Below are positions 45,852 through 55,353 of a stretch of DNA of 64,000 nt, one piece after another. The notes below the pieces were generated by a model that was not told where the DNA came from, searched no databases, and saw only the letters and a list, made by a program, of their open reading frames with translations. The DNA lies in NCBI GenBank assembly GCA_026671195.1, contig JAPOHD010000029.1:274163-338162 (forward strand), in the 5' to 3' direction. Both the position numbers and the translations under genes were made by a program. Position 1 is the first letter of the stretch; every line of letters begins with the position of its first letter. Source of the stretch: Draconibacterium aestuarii (GTDB taxonomy: Bacteria > Bacteroidota > Bacteroidia > Bacteroidales > Prolixibacteraceae).

Positions 45852-46391
45852 AAAATTCAAATGTTAATATATAAGTGCAATTGTTACCGAGTCAGGCTAA
45901 TTTGTTGCTGAGACTCCCCAAAATTCATTTATATTTTACAACACTACCTATTTATAAGCTGGAGCTCAAACAAAGGAATAAACTGAATTTGAGATTTCTG
46001 CAATAAAAATAATCGTGCAAATTTTTGTGTCTGTATATCTCTCGAATGAATTTATGTGCTTTTTTTAGATCAAGCATGAAGAGAAAATCCTTAGGCAACC
46101 ATATAAAATTTCTTAAACTTGGAAGGGAAAGAGCAATTTGCAGATTTAATTAATATTAAAAGTGTTTTATTTACTGCTGAGCAACAGAAAGAGTTAACTG
46201 TGCTCGTAGAAAAAACTTCGAATGAAGTATTATAAATTTGAGAGTAAACATATTGAACCGGCTAATTCCGGATTTAAAATTATAGAGATAAATTCAAACA
46301 ACCGAAATTCGTTAAACTTGTTTGATTATTTGTTCTGTCAAATTATTTTACTGAACTTATGTTGTCTGTTATGAATCAATTAAAATATATA
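45852..46391. other. Gene-free stretch with a possible gene remnant
   Basis: About 540 bp without an intact gene. Inside it, 46119-46235 (+) reads as 38 residues of protein-like sequence (LEGKEQFADLINI, FTAEQQKELTVLVEK) ending at a stop, with a stop just upstream. This may be the C-terminal remnant of a lost gene. Nothing else is recognisable. Confidence 0.35.
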
Positions 46392-47624
46392 ATGAAGAAG
46401 AGAGAATACTTATTCGTATTAATGGTTTTGTTCATCTCATTTTCAGTGAACGCTCAAAAATCAGAACAAAAGGAGAAATCGGCCAAAAAGGAAAAGAAGC
46501 TCTCAATTATTCCACTCCCTGCAATTGCTTATAATCCAACAAATGGCTGGTTAATGGGGGTAGCTCCAGGGGCAAGCTGGTTTATGGGTGATGCATCGAA
46601 TACCAGTATTTCATCAGGATTGGGAACCTTAATTTATACCAGTAAAAAACAGTTTCTTTTTACCGCTAAAACCAATGTTTTTTTAGACGATGATAGCTGG
46701 AACTTAATGGGAGACTGGCGCTATTTTATTACATCTCAACCTACTTATGGTCTTGGTTCGGGACCGCAAACTGCCAAACCGGTGGGCAACCGAATCGAAT
46801 TTCAGGATGGACTGTTCAATTCACCCATTCCAGACGAACAGATGATGGATTTTAACTATTTGCGTTTTCACGAAACTGGGTTAAAAAGAATACAGGATTC
46901 GCGCTATTTTGTAGGGCTTGGCTATCATCTTGATATTCATTCAAAAATAGAAGATAATTTTCTTGATCTCGATGCTGAAGAGCCCGTGATTACGAGTCAT
47001 TATGCCTATCAAACCCTAAAAGGATTTTCAACTGAAAAATATACACTTTCAGGAATATCATTCAATGCTTTGCTCGACAGTCGCGATAATGCGATTAATT
47101 CGTACAGTGGGAGATATGCATTTGTGAATTTGCGTATAAATCCAGAATTTCTTGGGAGCGATAAAAGTTCGACACTGCTTTGGTTGGAATACCGGGATTA
47201 TCTTCATCTTGATCCCAAACGGCCTCGTCATCTGATTGGATTCTGGACTTATGGATGGTTTGTAACCTCGGGCGATGTTCCGTATCTGGATTTACCCGCA
47301 GTGGGCTGGGACCAGTTCGGTCGTTCAGGGCGGGCATATACACAAGGCAGAATTAGAGGCGAGGATCTGGTATATGGAGAAGTTGAATACCGTTTCCCAC
47401 TTCAGAAAAATAAGGAAACTTTTGGAGGAGTTGTGTTTGTAAATACAACAACTGCCAGTAACCGCACCGCTGATATTAATCTGTTTAAATACATGGATTT
47501 TGCTTACGGTACCGGATTGAGGATCATGATAAATAAAAAATCGAGAGCCAATCTGAGCCTCGATTACGCCGTTGGTAAACATGGTGCCAGTGGATTTTAT
47601 TTTGGCATAAACGAGGTATTCTAA
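46392..47624 (+). CDS. BamA/TamA-type outer-membrane protein (surface antigen barrel)
   Basis: The product (410 residues from the ATG at 46392; the open frame reaches 46359) has a signal peptide (SFSVNAQ), a short Lys-rich linker and a C-terminal 16-strand barrel of the Omp85 type, with the VRGF-like loop seen as QGRIRGEDLVYGEVEYRFP. There are no POTRA domains, so it resembles the short, single-domain Omp85 proteins. The end (FYFGINEVF) has the aromatic C-terminus of outer-membrane barrels. Function unknown; lipid or protein insertion is possible. Confidence 0.82.
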   Translation: MKKREYLFVLMVLFISFSVNAQKSEQKEKSAKKEKKLSIIPLPAIAYNPTNGWLMGVAPGASWFMGDASNTSISSGLGTLIYTSKKQFLFTAKTNVFLDDDSWNLMGDWRYFITSQPTYGLGSGPQTAKPVGNRIEFQDGLFNSPIPDEQMMDFNYLRFHETGLKRIQDSRYFVGLGYHLDIHSKIEDNFLDLDAEEPVITSHYAYQTLKGFSTEKYTLSGISFNALLDSRDNAINSYSGRYAFVNLRINPEFLGSDKSSTLLWLEYRDYLHLDPKRPRHLIGFWTYGWFVTSGDVPYLDLPAVGWDQFGRSGRAYTQGRIRGEDLVYGEVEYRFPLQKNKETFGGVVFVNTTTASNRTADINLFKYMDFAYGTGLRIMINKKSRANLSLDYAVGKHGASGFYFGINEVF

Positions 47625-47689
47625 CATGAATTAACCATTGCTTTGGGTGTGTTACTTGTTTAAGTGGCTGTAGTATATTGATTTATAGT

Positions 47690-47721
47690 TTTGATATTGG
47701 GCAAATAATATTTTATTTTTG
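47690..47721 (+). promoter_or_regulatory. Bacteroidota-type promoter
   Basis: TTTG at 47690-47693, a 20-nt spacer and a perfect TATTTTTG at 47714-47721, 55 nt before the ATG of the lipoprotein gene at 47777. Confidence 0.65.
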
Positions 47722-47776
47722 GAGTAACCAGGACGAACACAATTTGTTTGTTATGAAGTAAGAAATTTCCAGTGCT

Positions 47777-48412
47777 ATGAAAAATTACGGAGCAAGTATC
47801 ACATTCTGCCTTTTTATCATTTTGGGATTGTCATCTTGTGTAACAACGATGAAATATACTTGGACAAAAGAGAATTTCGAAAGCAAAAAATTTGACAAGA
47901 TTCTGGTTTTGGTAATCGGGAACAATCAGGAAGCCAGATCAATATTCGAAAATACCATTGTAAAAGCTTTGGCAGAAGAAAATATTCATGCGGAAAACAG
48001 CTTAAAACTATTTCCCCCAATAATTAGTATCGACAAACTCAGCGAAAATGCCATTGAATCGAAAATAAGAGTGGCAGGTTACGATGCAGTACTGGTTTCG
48101 AGCCTTGTGGATGTTAAGTCGCAGGAAGTGTTCGAGTACAGTGGGTATTATCATCCTTATAATTATCGGTTTCCAAGACACATTTATTATGGATATGGTT
48201 ATGTATACCGGCCGGGATACTATCGACAGGAAAAGTCGTATGTAGTTGAATCGCGTTTATTTGATGCAACAGAAGCTTCAGCCGAAGATGCAATAATTTG
48301 GTCGGGGCAGTCGGAACTTGTCGATCCCCGATCTTTTGATTCAGGAGCGAAAGAGCATGCATTTTCAATGGTAAAAACCTTGTTGAAATCAGGAGTTCTT
48401 CAAAAACCTTAG
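47777..48412 (+). CDS. DUF4136-like lipoprotein with Tyr-rich insert
   Basis: A 211-residue lipoprotein (lipobox LSSC). The fold (KFDKILVLVIGNNQEARSIFENTIVKAL..., YDAVLVSSLVD, VESRLFDA, IWSGQSELVD) resembles lipoproteins of the GNA1162/DUF4136 kind. A Tyr-rich insert (about 117-150; YHPYNYRFPRHIYYGYGYVY) interrupts the domain. It has its own good promoter. A paralogous protein with the same layout is encoded at 52473-53150. Function unknown. Confidence 0.7.
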   Translation: MKNYGASITFCLFIILGLSSCVTTMKYTWTKENFESKKFDKILVLVIGNNQEARSIFENTIVKALAEENIHAENSLKLFPPIISIDKLSENAIESKIRVAGYDAVLVSSLVDVKSQEVFEYSGYYHPYNYRFPRHIYYGYGYVYRPGYYRQEKSYVVESRLFDATEASAEDAIIWSGQSELVDPRSFDSGAKEHAFSMVKTLLKSGVLQKP

Positions 48413-48542
48413 AACGAATTGATTACTGTTGGATTAGGCTCTAGAATGCGAAACGTGGCAATACTCCGTATTAAAATTAAATAACGATAAAGTAGATACG
48501 GACTAACAAAAATTTTGCGGGAAAGAGGATAGGGAGTTAGCG

Positions 48543-49250
48543 TTATTTTAAGTCTTTCCCATGCTTTGCGGACGCCACACCAATTGGAATATTTACTTTT
48601 ATAGTAAAAGAGTTATGGTTACTGCCTGACCGATCTTTGAACACTTTTGTAAAACCCTGGTAGTAGCGCACGCCAATTGTCCATCCTTCGCCATTTAACA
48701 GTTTGTATCCCGTGCCAAATGCAACACCGGCATTAAACCAGTTCAGAAGATCGTCGTTGTAATCTTTAATTTTTACTTCACGGTTGTCAACATCTGATTC
48801 AAATTCTACATAACTGTTGTAATTCCAACCAAACTGAGGCCCCGCTTCAACATACATGTGATTTTTGAACTTGTAATTGGCTAAAATCGGAACCGTAAAA
48901 GTTTTTACTTTCTGCGAATATTTCCCTTCAACATCTTCAATTTCCGCTTCAAGGAATTCTAAATCGTTTTCTGTTAAATTTCTTAGGCCAAATCTCGACT
49001 GGGCTTGTAATCCGGTGTGTAAAAACAATTGATCTTTCATCCTGATATCGAAGTAGAATCCTAAATTCAGGTTGGCTAAATTACTGCTTGATTCGAAACC
49101 ATATATTTGGGTGAAATTAACTCCTCCTTCCAATCCGAATTCCAAATCAGCAGAATTTAGTTTGTCTCCAAGCAGGAGCGAAATCAGGATTTGAGACTGA
49201 GCACAATTGGCAACCACAATTAGTCCCAAAAGGATGAGTATTTTTTTCAT
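48543..49250 (-). CDS. Predicted outer-membrane beta-barrel protein (PorT-like)
   Basis: A 235-residue protein with a signal peptide (VVANCAQS) and an 8-strand barrel pattern (GLEGGVNFTQIYGF, NLGFYFDIRMKD, YVEAGPQFGWNYN, WTIGVRYYQGFTKVF), like the outer-membrane beta-barrel domain often called PorT. Function unknown. It is convergent with the 47777 gene. Confidence 0.75.
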   Translation of the reverse strand: MKKILILLGLIVVANCAQSQILISLLLGDKLNSADLEFGLEGGVNFTQIYGFESSSNLANLNLGFYFDIRMKDQLFLHTGLQAQSRFGLRNLTENDLEFLEAEIEDVEGKYSQKVKTFTVPILANYKFKNHMYVEAGPQFGWNYNSYVEFESDVDNREVKIKDYNDDLLNWFNAGVAFGTGYKLLNGEGWTIGVRYYQGFTKVFKDRSGSNHNSFTIKVNIPIGVASAKHGKDLK

Positions 49251-49453
49251 TATAAAAGTTTAAAATAGTGGGTGCTTTATTTACGTCCTAAAGATAAAAA
49301 TAAAAGATGTTAATAATTGGGAAAGAAAGTCAATTCTCAGAATACTTTTAATGTCTGTTTAGGTTCAACCGTTAACTTGCATTCTTGTTTATCAAGTTGA
49401 AAAACGCGAAATTGGTAGAAATTAAGAATAGATAAAAAATAAAAACAAAAAGT

Positions 49454-50053
49454 GTGAAAAAATTATTGGTGGGAGCATTAATCCTGCTGTTTGGGAGTTC
49501 GTCATTTGCTCAAGGAGTAGAGTTAACTCCGGTTTTTGGGTACTCCTTTGCCGGGAGGGTGAATAATTACGGAAGATATTTTGATGTAAGAGACAATGCG
49601 ATTTATGGAGGTATTTTAAGTGTTGAGGTCGATCATCTCTCTTATGTAGAATTAAGTTATCAGCGAAGCGATACCGAAGGTTATACGCGCTATGATAATA
49701 TTGACATGGCGGTTGAACACTATCAGGTTGGAGCTTTACGGGAATTTCAGGAAGGTATGATTGTGCCATTTGCCAAAGTAAGTCTTGGAACATCGCGGTA
49801 TGTGCAAAAGTCGCAGGGTGATGAACGGGTTTGGTTTTTTTCGGGAGGAATTGGCATTGGCGCCAAGGTGTTTTTAAACGATCGTATCGGTTTGCGATTC
49901 TTCTCTAATTTAATGATGCCACTCGAATTCAACGGTGCAGGATTTTGGTGTGGCATTGGTGGCGGAGGTGGCTGTTCAGGAGGTGTGGATTTTAATGTTC
50001 CTTTGGTTCATTGGGATTCAGGAGTCGGACTAATTATTGATATTGGGAAGTAA
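49454..50053 (+). CDS. Predicted outer-membrane beta-barrel protein, GTG start
   Basis: A 199-residue protein with a signal peptide (GSSSFAQ) starting at GTG; there is no ATG before the signal. Barrel-like strands (ELTPVFGYSFAGRVNN, YVELSYQRSD, GIGIGAKVFLNDRIGLRF) run to the end. A Gly/Cys-rich loop (CGIGGGGGCSG) precedes the last strand. Function unknown. The next gene begins about 60 bp downstream. Confidence 0.72.
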   Translation: MKKLLVGALILLFGSSSFAQGVELTPVFGYSFAGRVNNYGRYFDVRDNAIYGGILSVEVDHLSYVELSYQRSDTEGYTRYDNIDMAVEHYQVGALREFQEGMIVPFAKVSLGTSRYVQKSQGDERVWFFSGGIGIGAKVFLNDRIGLRFFSNLMMPLEFNGAGFWCGIGGGGGCSGGVDFNVPLVHWDSGVGLIIDIGK

Positions 50054-50113
50054 ACCTCAAAAAAAAACGGCACACCTTTTGTTTTTATGCACAAACATTT
50101 AAAAATAAGGATT

Positions 50114-52399
50114 ATGAGAACAATAATAGTATCACTCTTTCTGATGATGAGTACAATGTTATTCGCCCAAGAAACAGAAAGCGAATTATCATGGCCCAGA
50201 GAGATTGTAGAAAATGAATATACCATTACGCTTTACCAGGCACAGCTGGAATCGATGCAAAAGAATATACTTAGCGGGAGAATGGCTTTGTCGATTAAAA
50301 AAGGCGATGAATTAATATTTGGAGCACTTTGGTTTAATGCCCGGTTAGCTACCGATTTGGATGAAAGAACAGCAGTTTTAGAGGCCTTTGATATTCCTGA
50401 AATTAAGTTTCCCGATGTTGATGATGAGTCAAAAATCGAAAGTCTCAAGAAAATTATCAAAGCTGATCTGGAATCAATTGATCTTGAAATGTCGCTTGAC
50501 AGGATTTTGGCCGATTTGGAAGATGTGCAAACAGAGCAAACACTTAGCGATCAGCTAAGAAACGAAGCGCCTGAGATTTATTACAGAGACAATCCTACTG
50601 TTTTGGTAATAATTGATGGAGAACCGATTTTAAAAGAGGTGGATAATACAAAGCTGGAATCCGTAATTAACACTCCGTTTCTGATTCTGAAAAAGAAAGA
50701 CGCCTATTACATAAAAGGGGGTAAACATTGGTACGAGTCGAAAACACTCGTCTCGAATAATTGGGATGTAAGGAAACGTGTGCCCAACGATGTATTAAAG
50801 GCAGCCGAAAGCATGTTGGACCAAACTGAAGCCGAATCCGATGAAGTCGGATCGGATGAAGTACCCGGCTTAATTGTAACCACAAAACCATCGGAAATTA
50901 TATTGTCGGATGGTAAACTGGAATACGAACCCATCGGAGAAACCTCGTTGTTGTATGTTAAAAATTCGGAAAACGATATTTTGCTGGATATTACTTCGCA
51001 GCATCATTTTGTTTTGATAAATGGCAGGTGGTATAGTTCGAAGACCCTGCAAGACGGTGCCTGGGGATTTGTTGAACCGGAAGACCTTCCTGAGGATTTT
51101 GCTGCAATACCGTCGGAGGCTACCATTGCTTCGGTAAAAGTTAGTGTGCCCGGAACAGAAGAGGCCAGGGAAGCGATGTACGAACAACAAATGCCACAAA
51201 CAGCTGTTGTCGATCGTAAAACAGCAACCACAAAAGTTACGTACGACGGATCTCCAAATTTTGAGAAAATGGAGGGAACATCGGTTCAGTATGCAATTAA
51301 TACTGAAAGTACGGTTATCAAAATAGACAAAACGTATTATTGTGTCGACGATGGAATTTGGTTTGAATCGTCGAACCCGGATGGCCCCTGGATTGTTTCG
51401 GATAAACGTCCGGAGGAAGTAAACGAGATTCCGCCAAGTGCACCGGTTTACAATGTAAAATATGTGTATATCTACGATTCAACACCCGAAGTTGTATATG
51501 TTGGTTATACACCTGGATATTACCACTCGTATATGTATGGGGGAGTAGTTGTGTACGGAACCGGATATTATTACCGACCCTGGTATGGAAGCTATTATTA
51601 TCCACGACCAATGACATACGGTTTTGGTGTGCACTACAATCCATACACAGGTTGGGGATTTTCCGCCGGATTTAGTTATGGCTGGTTTCGGTATTCCATG
51701 TACTCGCATCCCGGGTATTGGGGACCGTGTGGGTACCGTCATGGCTATCGTCATGGTTATTATCGGGGCTACCACCGCGGATTTCACAGTGGTTACAGGC
51801 CCGGATATGTCAGAGGCAGATATGACTCAAGAAATGTGTATAAACGACGTGATACCGGGGTAAGGTCAACCTCCCGTGATCGTGTGGCTTCGCGACCTGC
51901 CAATAGCAGAACTGCACGCCCGGCAAACAGCAGGGCCAATAATGTTTATACCGACAGAAACGGAAACATTTACCAAAGAGATAATCAGGGAAACTGGAAT
52001 CAGCAGAATAAACGACCGGCAACTACACGGCCCGCTAATTCTACAAATAGGCCCGGGCAGGCTACCACAAGGCCGTCAACAAGTACACGACCTGCAACGT
52101 CTAGCAGACCCACGCAAACAACCAGACCGACACAGTCAACACGGCCTGCGCAATCAACAACGCGGCAGTCACAGAATACGCGTCAAACTCAGTCAACTCA
52201 AAGGTCCGGAAGTTCAACCCGTTCTTCTTCAACAAATAATCAGCTTCAACGCGATTATCAGAACAGAAGCCGGGGAACTCAGAATTATCAGAATTTCCAG
52301 AAAAGTAAAACAACAACTGCATCGCCGCAGCGAAGTACGCCACAGCGAAGTACTTCTACTCCACAAAGAAGTTCTTCCAATGGAGGAAGTCGCCGGTAG
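50114..52399 (+). CDS. Large secreted protein with repeated small domains, Tyr/Gly-rich and Thr/Arg/Ser-rich tails
   Basis: The product (761 residues from the ATG at 50114; the frame reaches 50087) has a signal peptide (STMLFAQ). Residues about 150-460 hold three related units with the theme VxxTxPSEIILxDGxxxYEPI...LLYVxNSENDILLD...WYxSxxLQDGAW. Such proteins are sometimes annotated as carbohydrate-binding, without proof. A Tyr/Gly/Pro-rich stretch (about 460-580) and a low-complexity Arg/Thr/Ser/Gln tail (TTRPTQSTRPAQSTTRQS and similar) follow. An open frame in another phase over the tail is a composition artefact. Confidence 0.75.
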   Translation: MRTIIVSLFLMMSTMLFAQETESELSWPREIVENEYTITLYQAQLESMQKNILSGRMALSIKKGDELIFGALWFNARLATDLDERTAVLEAFDIPEIKFPDVDDESKIESLKKIIKADLESIDLEMSLDRILADLEDVQTEQTLSDQLRNEAPEIYYRDNPTVLVIIDGEPILKEVDNTKLESVINTPFLILKKKDAYYIKGGKHWYESKTLVSNNWDVRKRVPNDVLKAAESMLDQTEAESDEVGSDEVPGLIVTTKPSEIILSDGKLEYEPIGETSLLYVKNSENDILLDITSQHHFVLINGRWYSSKTLQDGAWGFVEPEDLPEDFAAIPSEATIASVKVSVPGTEEAREAMYEQQMPQTAVVDRKTATTKVTYDGSPNFEKMEGTSVQYAINTESTVIKIDKTYYCVDDGIWFESSNPDGPWIVSDKRPEEVNEIPPSAPVYNVKYVYIYDSTPEVVYVGYTPGYYHSYMYGGVVVYGTGYYYRPWYGSYYYPRPMTYGFGVHYNPYTGWGFSAGFSYGWFRYSMYSHPGYWGPCGYRHGYRHGYYRGYHRGFHSGYRPGYVRGRYDSRNVYKRRDTGVRSTSRDRVASRPANSRTARPANSRANNVYTDRNGNIYQRDNQGNWNQQNKRPATTRPANSTNRPGQATTRPSTSTRPATSSRPTQTTRPTQSTRPAQSTTRQSQNTRQTQSTQRSGSSTRSSSTNNQLQRDYQNRSRGTQNYQNFQKSKTTTASPQRSTPQRSTSTPQRSSSNGGSRR

Positions 52400-52415
52400 T
52401 GTTTAAATTTGTACA

Positions 52416-52456
52416 AAAAAAGAGCGGATGAAACTTATATTCATCCGCTCTTTTTT
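52416..52456. terminator. Bidirectional rho-independent terminator, 16-bp stem
   Basis: 52416-52431 is perfectly complementary to 52441-52456; the stem begins with an A-run and ends with a T-run, so it serves both the rightward 50114 gene and the leftward 52473 gene. Confidence 0.9.
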
Positions 52457-52472
52457 ATTTGTTTGGCAACTA

Positions 52473-53150
52473 TTATTTCTGTACAACTTTATTCTTTGCC
52501 AGTTCTTTCACTATAATATTTGCCAGTTTTTTCGATTCTTCATCAATCGATTTAACATTCGCTGACTTGGTTTGTGTACGATACAACAACTTTTCCGAGG
52601 CAACATCGTAAAGATTACATTCTATAAAATAGGTCGATTTATCAGTAAAGTAGCCATTGTCGTGAATGGTTCCCAAAGAATAGCTGTAGTAGTCGTAATA
52701 CGAACCGCCACCTTCCAGTTCGGTTCCGTAATATCCTGTACCTCCAAAATTAAAATTACGGTCTTTCACCCAGCGTTCCTCTGTAATTTGGTTGAACAGG
52801 GTGACTACCATCAATGCGTCAATATTATTCTCTGTAACTTTTTTTATAATAAATTCTTTTGCTTTTTCCGGGTTCTCAGGATCTTTAATTAATTCATTTA
52901 ATTTTCCTGCCATCGGGAAAACATCATAGGTTGGCATGGCTTGTATTCCGTTTTCCTTTAACTCATCAACAATTGATCTTTCTGTTATATAACGGTTTGA
53001 GGAGTTCGGGAAAAGTACAGCAACTCCAATATTTTTGTATTCTTGTGGCGTATTCTCTTTGTCAGACCACGAATTAATTAACTGGGTTGAAGGAGTGCAT
53101 CCGAACAATAGGATACTACTAAGGGAAAAGATAATAAAGAGTTTTTTCAT
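52473..53150 (-). CDS. DUF4136-like lipoprotein with Gly/Tyr-rich insert
   Basis: The product (225 residues from the ATG at 53150; the frame reaches 53249) is a lipoprotein (lipobox LFGC). Layout matches the protein at 47777: YKNIGVAVLF, a helical pair, NIDALMVVTLF, an insert (GTGYYGTELEGGGSYYDYY), then FIECNLYDVASEKLLYRTQTKS and a final helix. The two are probable paralogues. Function unknown; envelope location. Confidence 0.7.
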   Translation of the reverse strand: MKKLFIIFSLSSILLFGCTPSTQLINSWSDKENTPQEYKNIGVAVLFPNSSNRYITERSIVDELKENGIQAMPTYDVFPMAGKLNELIKDPENPEKAKEFIIKKVTENNIDALMVVTLFNQITEERWVKDRNFNFGGTGYYGTELEGGGSYYDYYSYSLGTIHDNGYFTDKSTYFIECNLYDVASEKLLYRTQTKSANVKSIDEESKKLANIIVKELAKNKVVQK

Positions 53151-53489
53151 GTGTTTAAAATTGTTTGTTTTTAAGGTAACCCATGGAATTCGCATAAAAA
53201 ATTTAATTATTCTGATTGGTATATAATAATGGAATTTATTTATGCTCATTTCATATGTTTCTTGTTAAGAGTTTATTTTCCAGCGCAATAATACAAAAAT
53301 TAATTCCTGCAAAATCGATATGTGCATTGAAGATTATTTTTTTACCCTGAAATGAATTAATACTGTAGAAATTGTATCAGGATGTTACGAAACTTGACTG
53401 CATAGTGTGCGATTCTACTAAAAATCCTTTAATTTTAATAGTCTTCAATAATGAAGCTGAAGATCTGGCAATTACAAAATAACTGTTTC
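53151..53489. other. Divergent intergenic stretch
   Basis: About 340 bp between a leftward lipoprotein gene and the rightward CotH-like gene. It should carry both promoters. I see no perfect promoter pair, terminator or repeat. Confidence 0.4.
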
Positions 53490-54575
53490 ATGAAAATCTG
53501 GTTTTTTACACTCATTTTTATATTTGTTTCAATTGGTTTAAAAGCACAGGAGAGCAACGATTCGACTCTTCAGAATTCATTGTTTGAACCTGTTTCTGAA
53601 TCGTTTGAAGATGTTTATGTTTTTGATTCAAACAAACCGCTTAAACTGACTTTAAAATACGACATTACTTCGTTTATCAGGAAAAAAATGAAAGGTGAAT
53701 ACCTTGCTGCGGAGATGTATGTTCATACTTCTGAAACAGATTCAATTGTAAAACACATTCGATTAAAAGCCCGTGGAAATTTTAGAAGAGGGCATTGTTT
53801 TTTTCCTCCTATTTATCTGAACTTTAAAACCGATCCAATTGAAAGCACAGAATTGAAGGGTCTGAAAAAAGTGAAACTGGTTACCCACTGTTCATCTGGT
53901 AAAGCATACGAAAGTTATATCCTTCGTGAGTATTTAGCCTATAAAATGTACAATGTGATCACCGACAAAAGTTTCAGAGTTCGACTTGTTGACATCAAAT
54001 ACATAGATACCGGGAAGAAACAACGTAATTATCAGCGATATGGTTTTCTGATTGAGCCTGTTGGTTTAATGGTGAAACGATGCAAAGCGGTTGAGGTGAA
54101 TTCGGAAATCATTAAAGGTAAAGATATTATTGAACCCGAAATGGATATTGTAGCTCTATTTCAATTTATGATAGCGAATACAGATTGGCGGGCAAAAGGC
54201 GGGCATAATTTGAAATATATAAAATCCTTATCTTTTGTTTCAAATAAAGTAAGCCCGGTTCCTTATGATTTTGATTATTCAGGATTTGTTGGAACACATT
54301 ACGCAGAGCCGCAAGAATGGACCAGTATAAACAATATAAAAGAAAGAGAATATTTGGGCTATTGTCGTAACACCGACCAGGCTTATTTGAATGCAATCAG
54401 CGTATTTCTGCAAAAACAAGATAAAATTTTGGAAACAATTCGATCCTTCGAATATTTGAATGAAAAGGAAAGAAATAATCTGATTACGTTTATTCAACAG
54501 TTTTATACTATTGCCGAAAGACCTAAAAGTTTGGCTAATATGTTAAAAAACCAATGTAGAGACAATGATTTTTAA
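53490..54575 (+). CDS. CotH-like kinase-fold secreted protein
   Basis: The product (361 residues from the ATG at 53490; the frame reaches 53451) has a signal peptide (SIGLKAQ). Although not strongly similar, its order of motifs matches CotH spore-coat kinases: RLKARGNFRR, LNFKTD with ELKGLKKVKLVTHC, YILREYLAYKMYN, VRLVDI...YGFLIEP, then IANTDWRAKGGHN (Asp232, Asn240, catalytic-loop-like) and PYDFDYSG (Asp260/262, DFG-like). If correct it is an exported atypical protein kinase. It is followed after 11 bp by DUF4956, the known companion of CotH and VTC domain genes. Confidence 0.65.
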   Translation: MKIWFFTLIFIFVSIGLKAQESNDSTLQNSLFEPVSESFEDVYVFDSNKPLKLTLKYDITSFIRKKMKGEYLAAEMYVHTSETDSIVKHIRLKARGNFRRGHCFFPPIYLNFKTDPIESTELKGLKKVKLVTHCSSGKAYESYILREYLAYKMYNVITDKSFRVRLVDIKYIDTGKKQRNYQRYGFLIEPVGLMVKRCKAVEVNSEIIKGKDIIEPEMDIVALFQFMIANTDWRAKGGHNLKYIKSLSFVSNKVSPVPYDFDYSGFVGTHYAEPQEWTSINNIKEREYLGYCRNTDQAYLNAISVFLQKQDKILETIRSFEYLNEKERNNLITFIQQFYTIAERPKSLANMLKNQCRDNDF

Positions 54576-54586
54576 TAAATGAAAAT

Positions 54587-55300
54587 ATGGGAATAGTAGA
54601 AAATACAGGAAATACAATGCTGGATTTTAGTGGAATACCCTGGATGGACTTTACCTTGCGCTTAGTGGTAAACATAGTATCCACTTTTGTTCTAATCCGT
54701 TTCATTTATTATCCAAAAAACAGCCGGGTAAAATATTTGTTTACATTCTTCCTTATGGGATTAATGATCTTTTGTATTGCATCAATACTCGACAGTGTAA
54801 GTATCGATATTGGTTTGGCTTTTGGTTTGTTTGCCATTTTTGGAATAATACGTTATCGTTCGCCCTCAATTGATTTGAAAGAAATGACCTACTTGTTTTT
54901 GGTAATTGGCATATCAATAATCAATGCATTGGTTGTAATTAATGTTTCCTATTGGATTGGTTTGGTTATTGCCAATGGTATTATTTTGTTGGCAGCATTC
55001 GTTATGGAACATTATATTCCTAAAAACTATGTCATTAAAAGGTCACTGATTTTTTCGCCATCCAGTTTTTCAGTCTTAAACAACAAACAATTACTGCTGA
55101 ACGAGATTTGCAAAAACACAGGAATAGAAATACAAAAGGTGGAAGTTGAAAAGATTAATAAGTCTAAAAATGAAATTACGGCCTGGATATATTTTAAAGA
55201 AACGCATGATATAGAAACCTTATCGTTCGATGACTCAGCAAAAGAACCGCCAAAAGAAAATGTTCATTGGGAAAGTACTTACAGCAGCGATTATGAATAA
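54587..55300 (+). CDS. DUF4956 membrane protein
   Basis: A 237-residue protein with about four membrane segments (LVVNIVSTFVLIRFIYY, YLFTFFLMGLMIFCI, GLAFGLFAIFGIIRYRS, YLFLVIGISIINALVVI) and a C-terminal cytoplasmic domain. GLFAIFGIIRYRSPSIDLKEMTYLF is the DUF4956 core. In other bacteria DUF4956 genes travel with CotH-like and VTC-type polyphosphate polymerase genes. Here the CotH-like gene is directly upstream, no VTC gene is in view. Confidence 0.85.
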   Translation: MGIVENTGNTMLDFSGIPWMDFTLRLVVNIVSTFVLIRFIYYPKNSRVKYLFTFFLMGLMIFCIASILDSVSIDIGLAFGLFAIFGIIRYRSPSIDLKEMTYLFLVIGISIINALVVINVSYWIGLVIANGIILLAAFVMEHYIPKNYVIKRSLIFSPSSFSVLNNKQLLLNEICKNTGIEIQKVEVEKINKSKNEITAWIYFKETHDIETLSFDDSAKEPPKENVHWESTYSSDYE

Positions 55301-55301
55301 A

Positions 55302-55333
55302 AAAGGTCCAACCGTATTGCGATTGAACCTTCT
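55302..55333 (-). terminator. Terminator behind the leftward barrel gene
   Basis: On the - strand AAGGTTCAA pairs with TTGGACCTT (one G-U pair) across an 11-nt loop and is followed by six T. On the + strand the stem has a mismatch, so it is weaker for DUF4956. Confidence 0.7.
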
Positions 55334-55353
55334 TTGCAGCTTAACTTTCCGCA

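Noticed and set aside
51876..52406. 176-codon open frame over the 3' end of the large secreted protein gene
   Set aside because: It lies in another phase of a low-complexity Arg/Thr-rich region; the main frame has a signal peptide and domain repeats.
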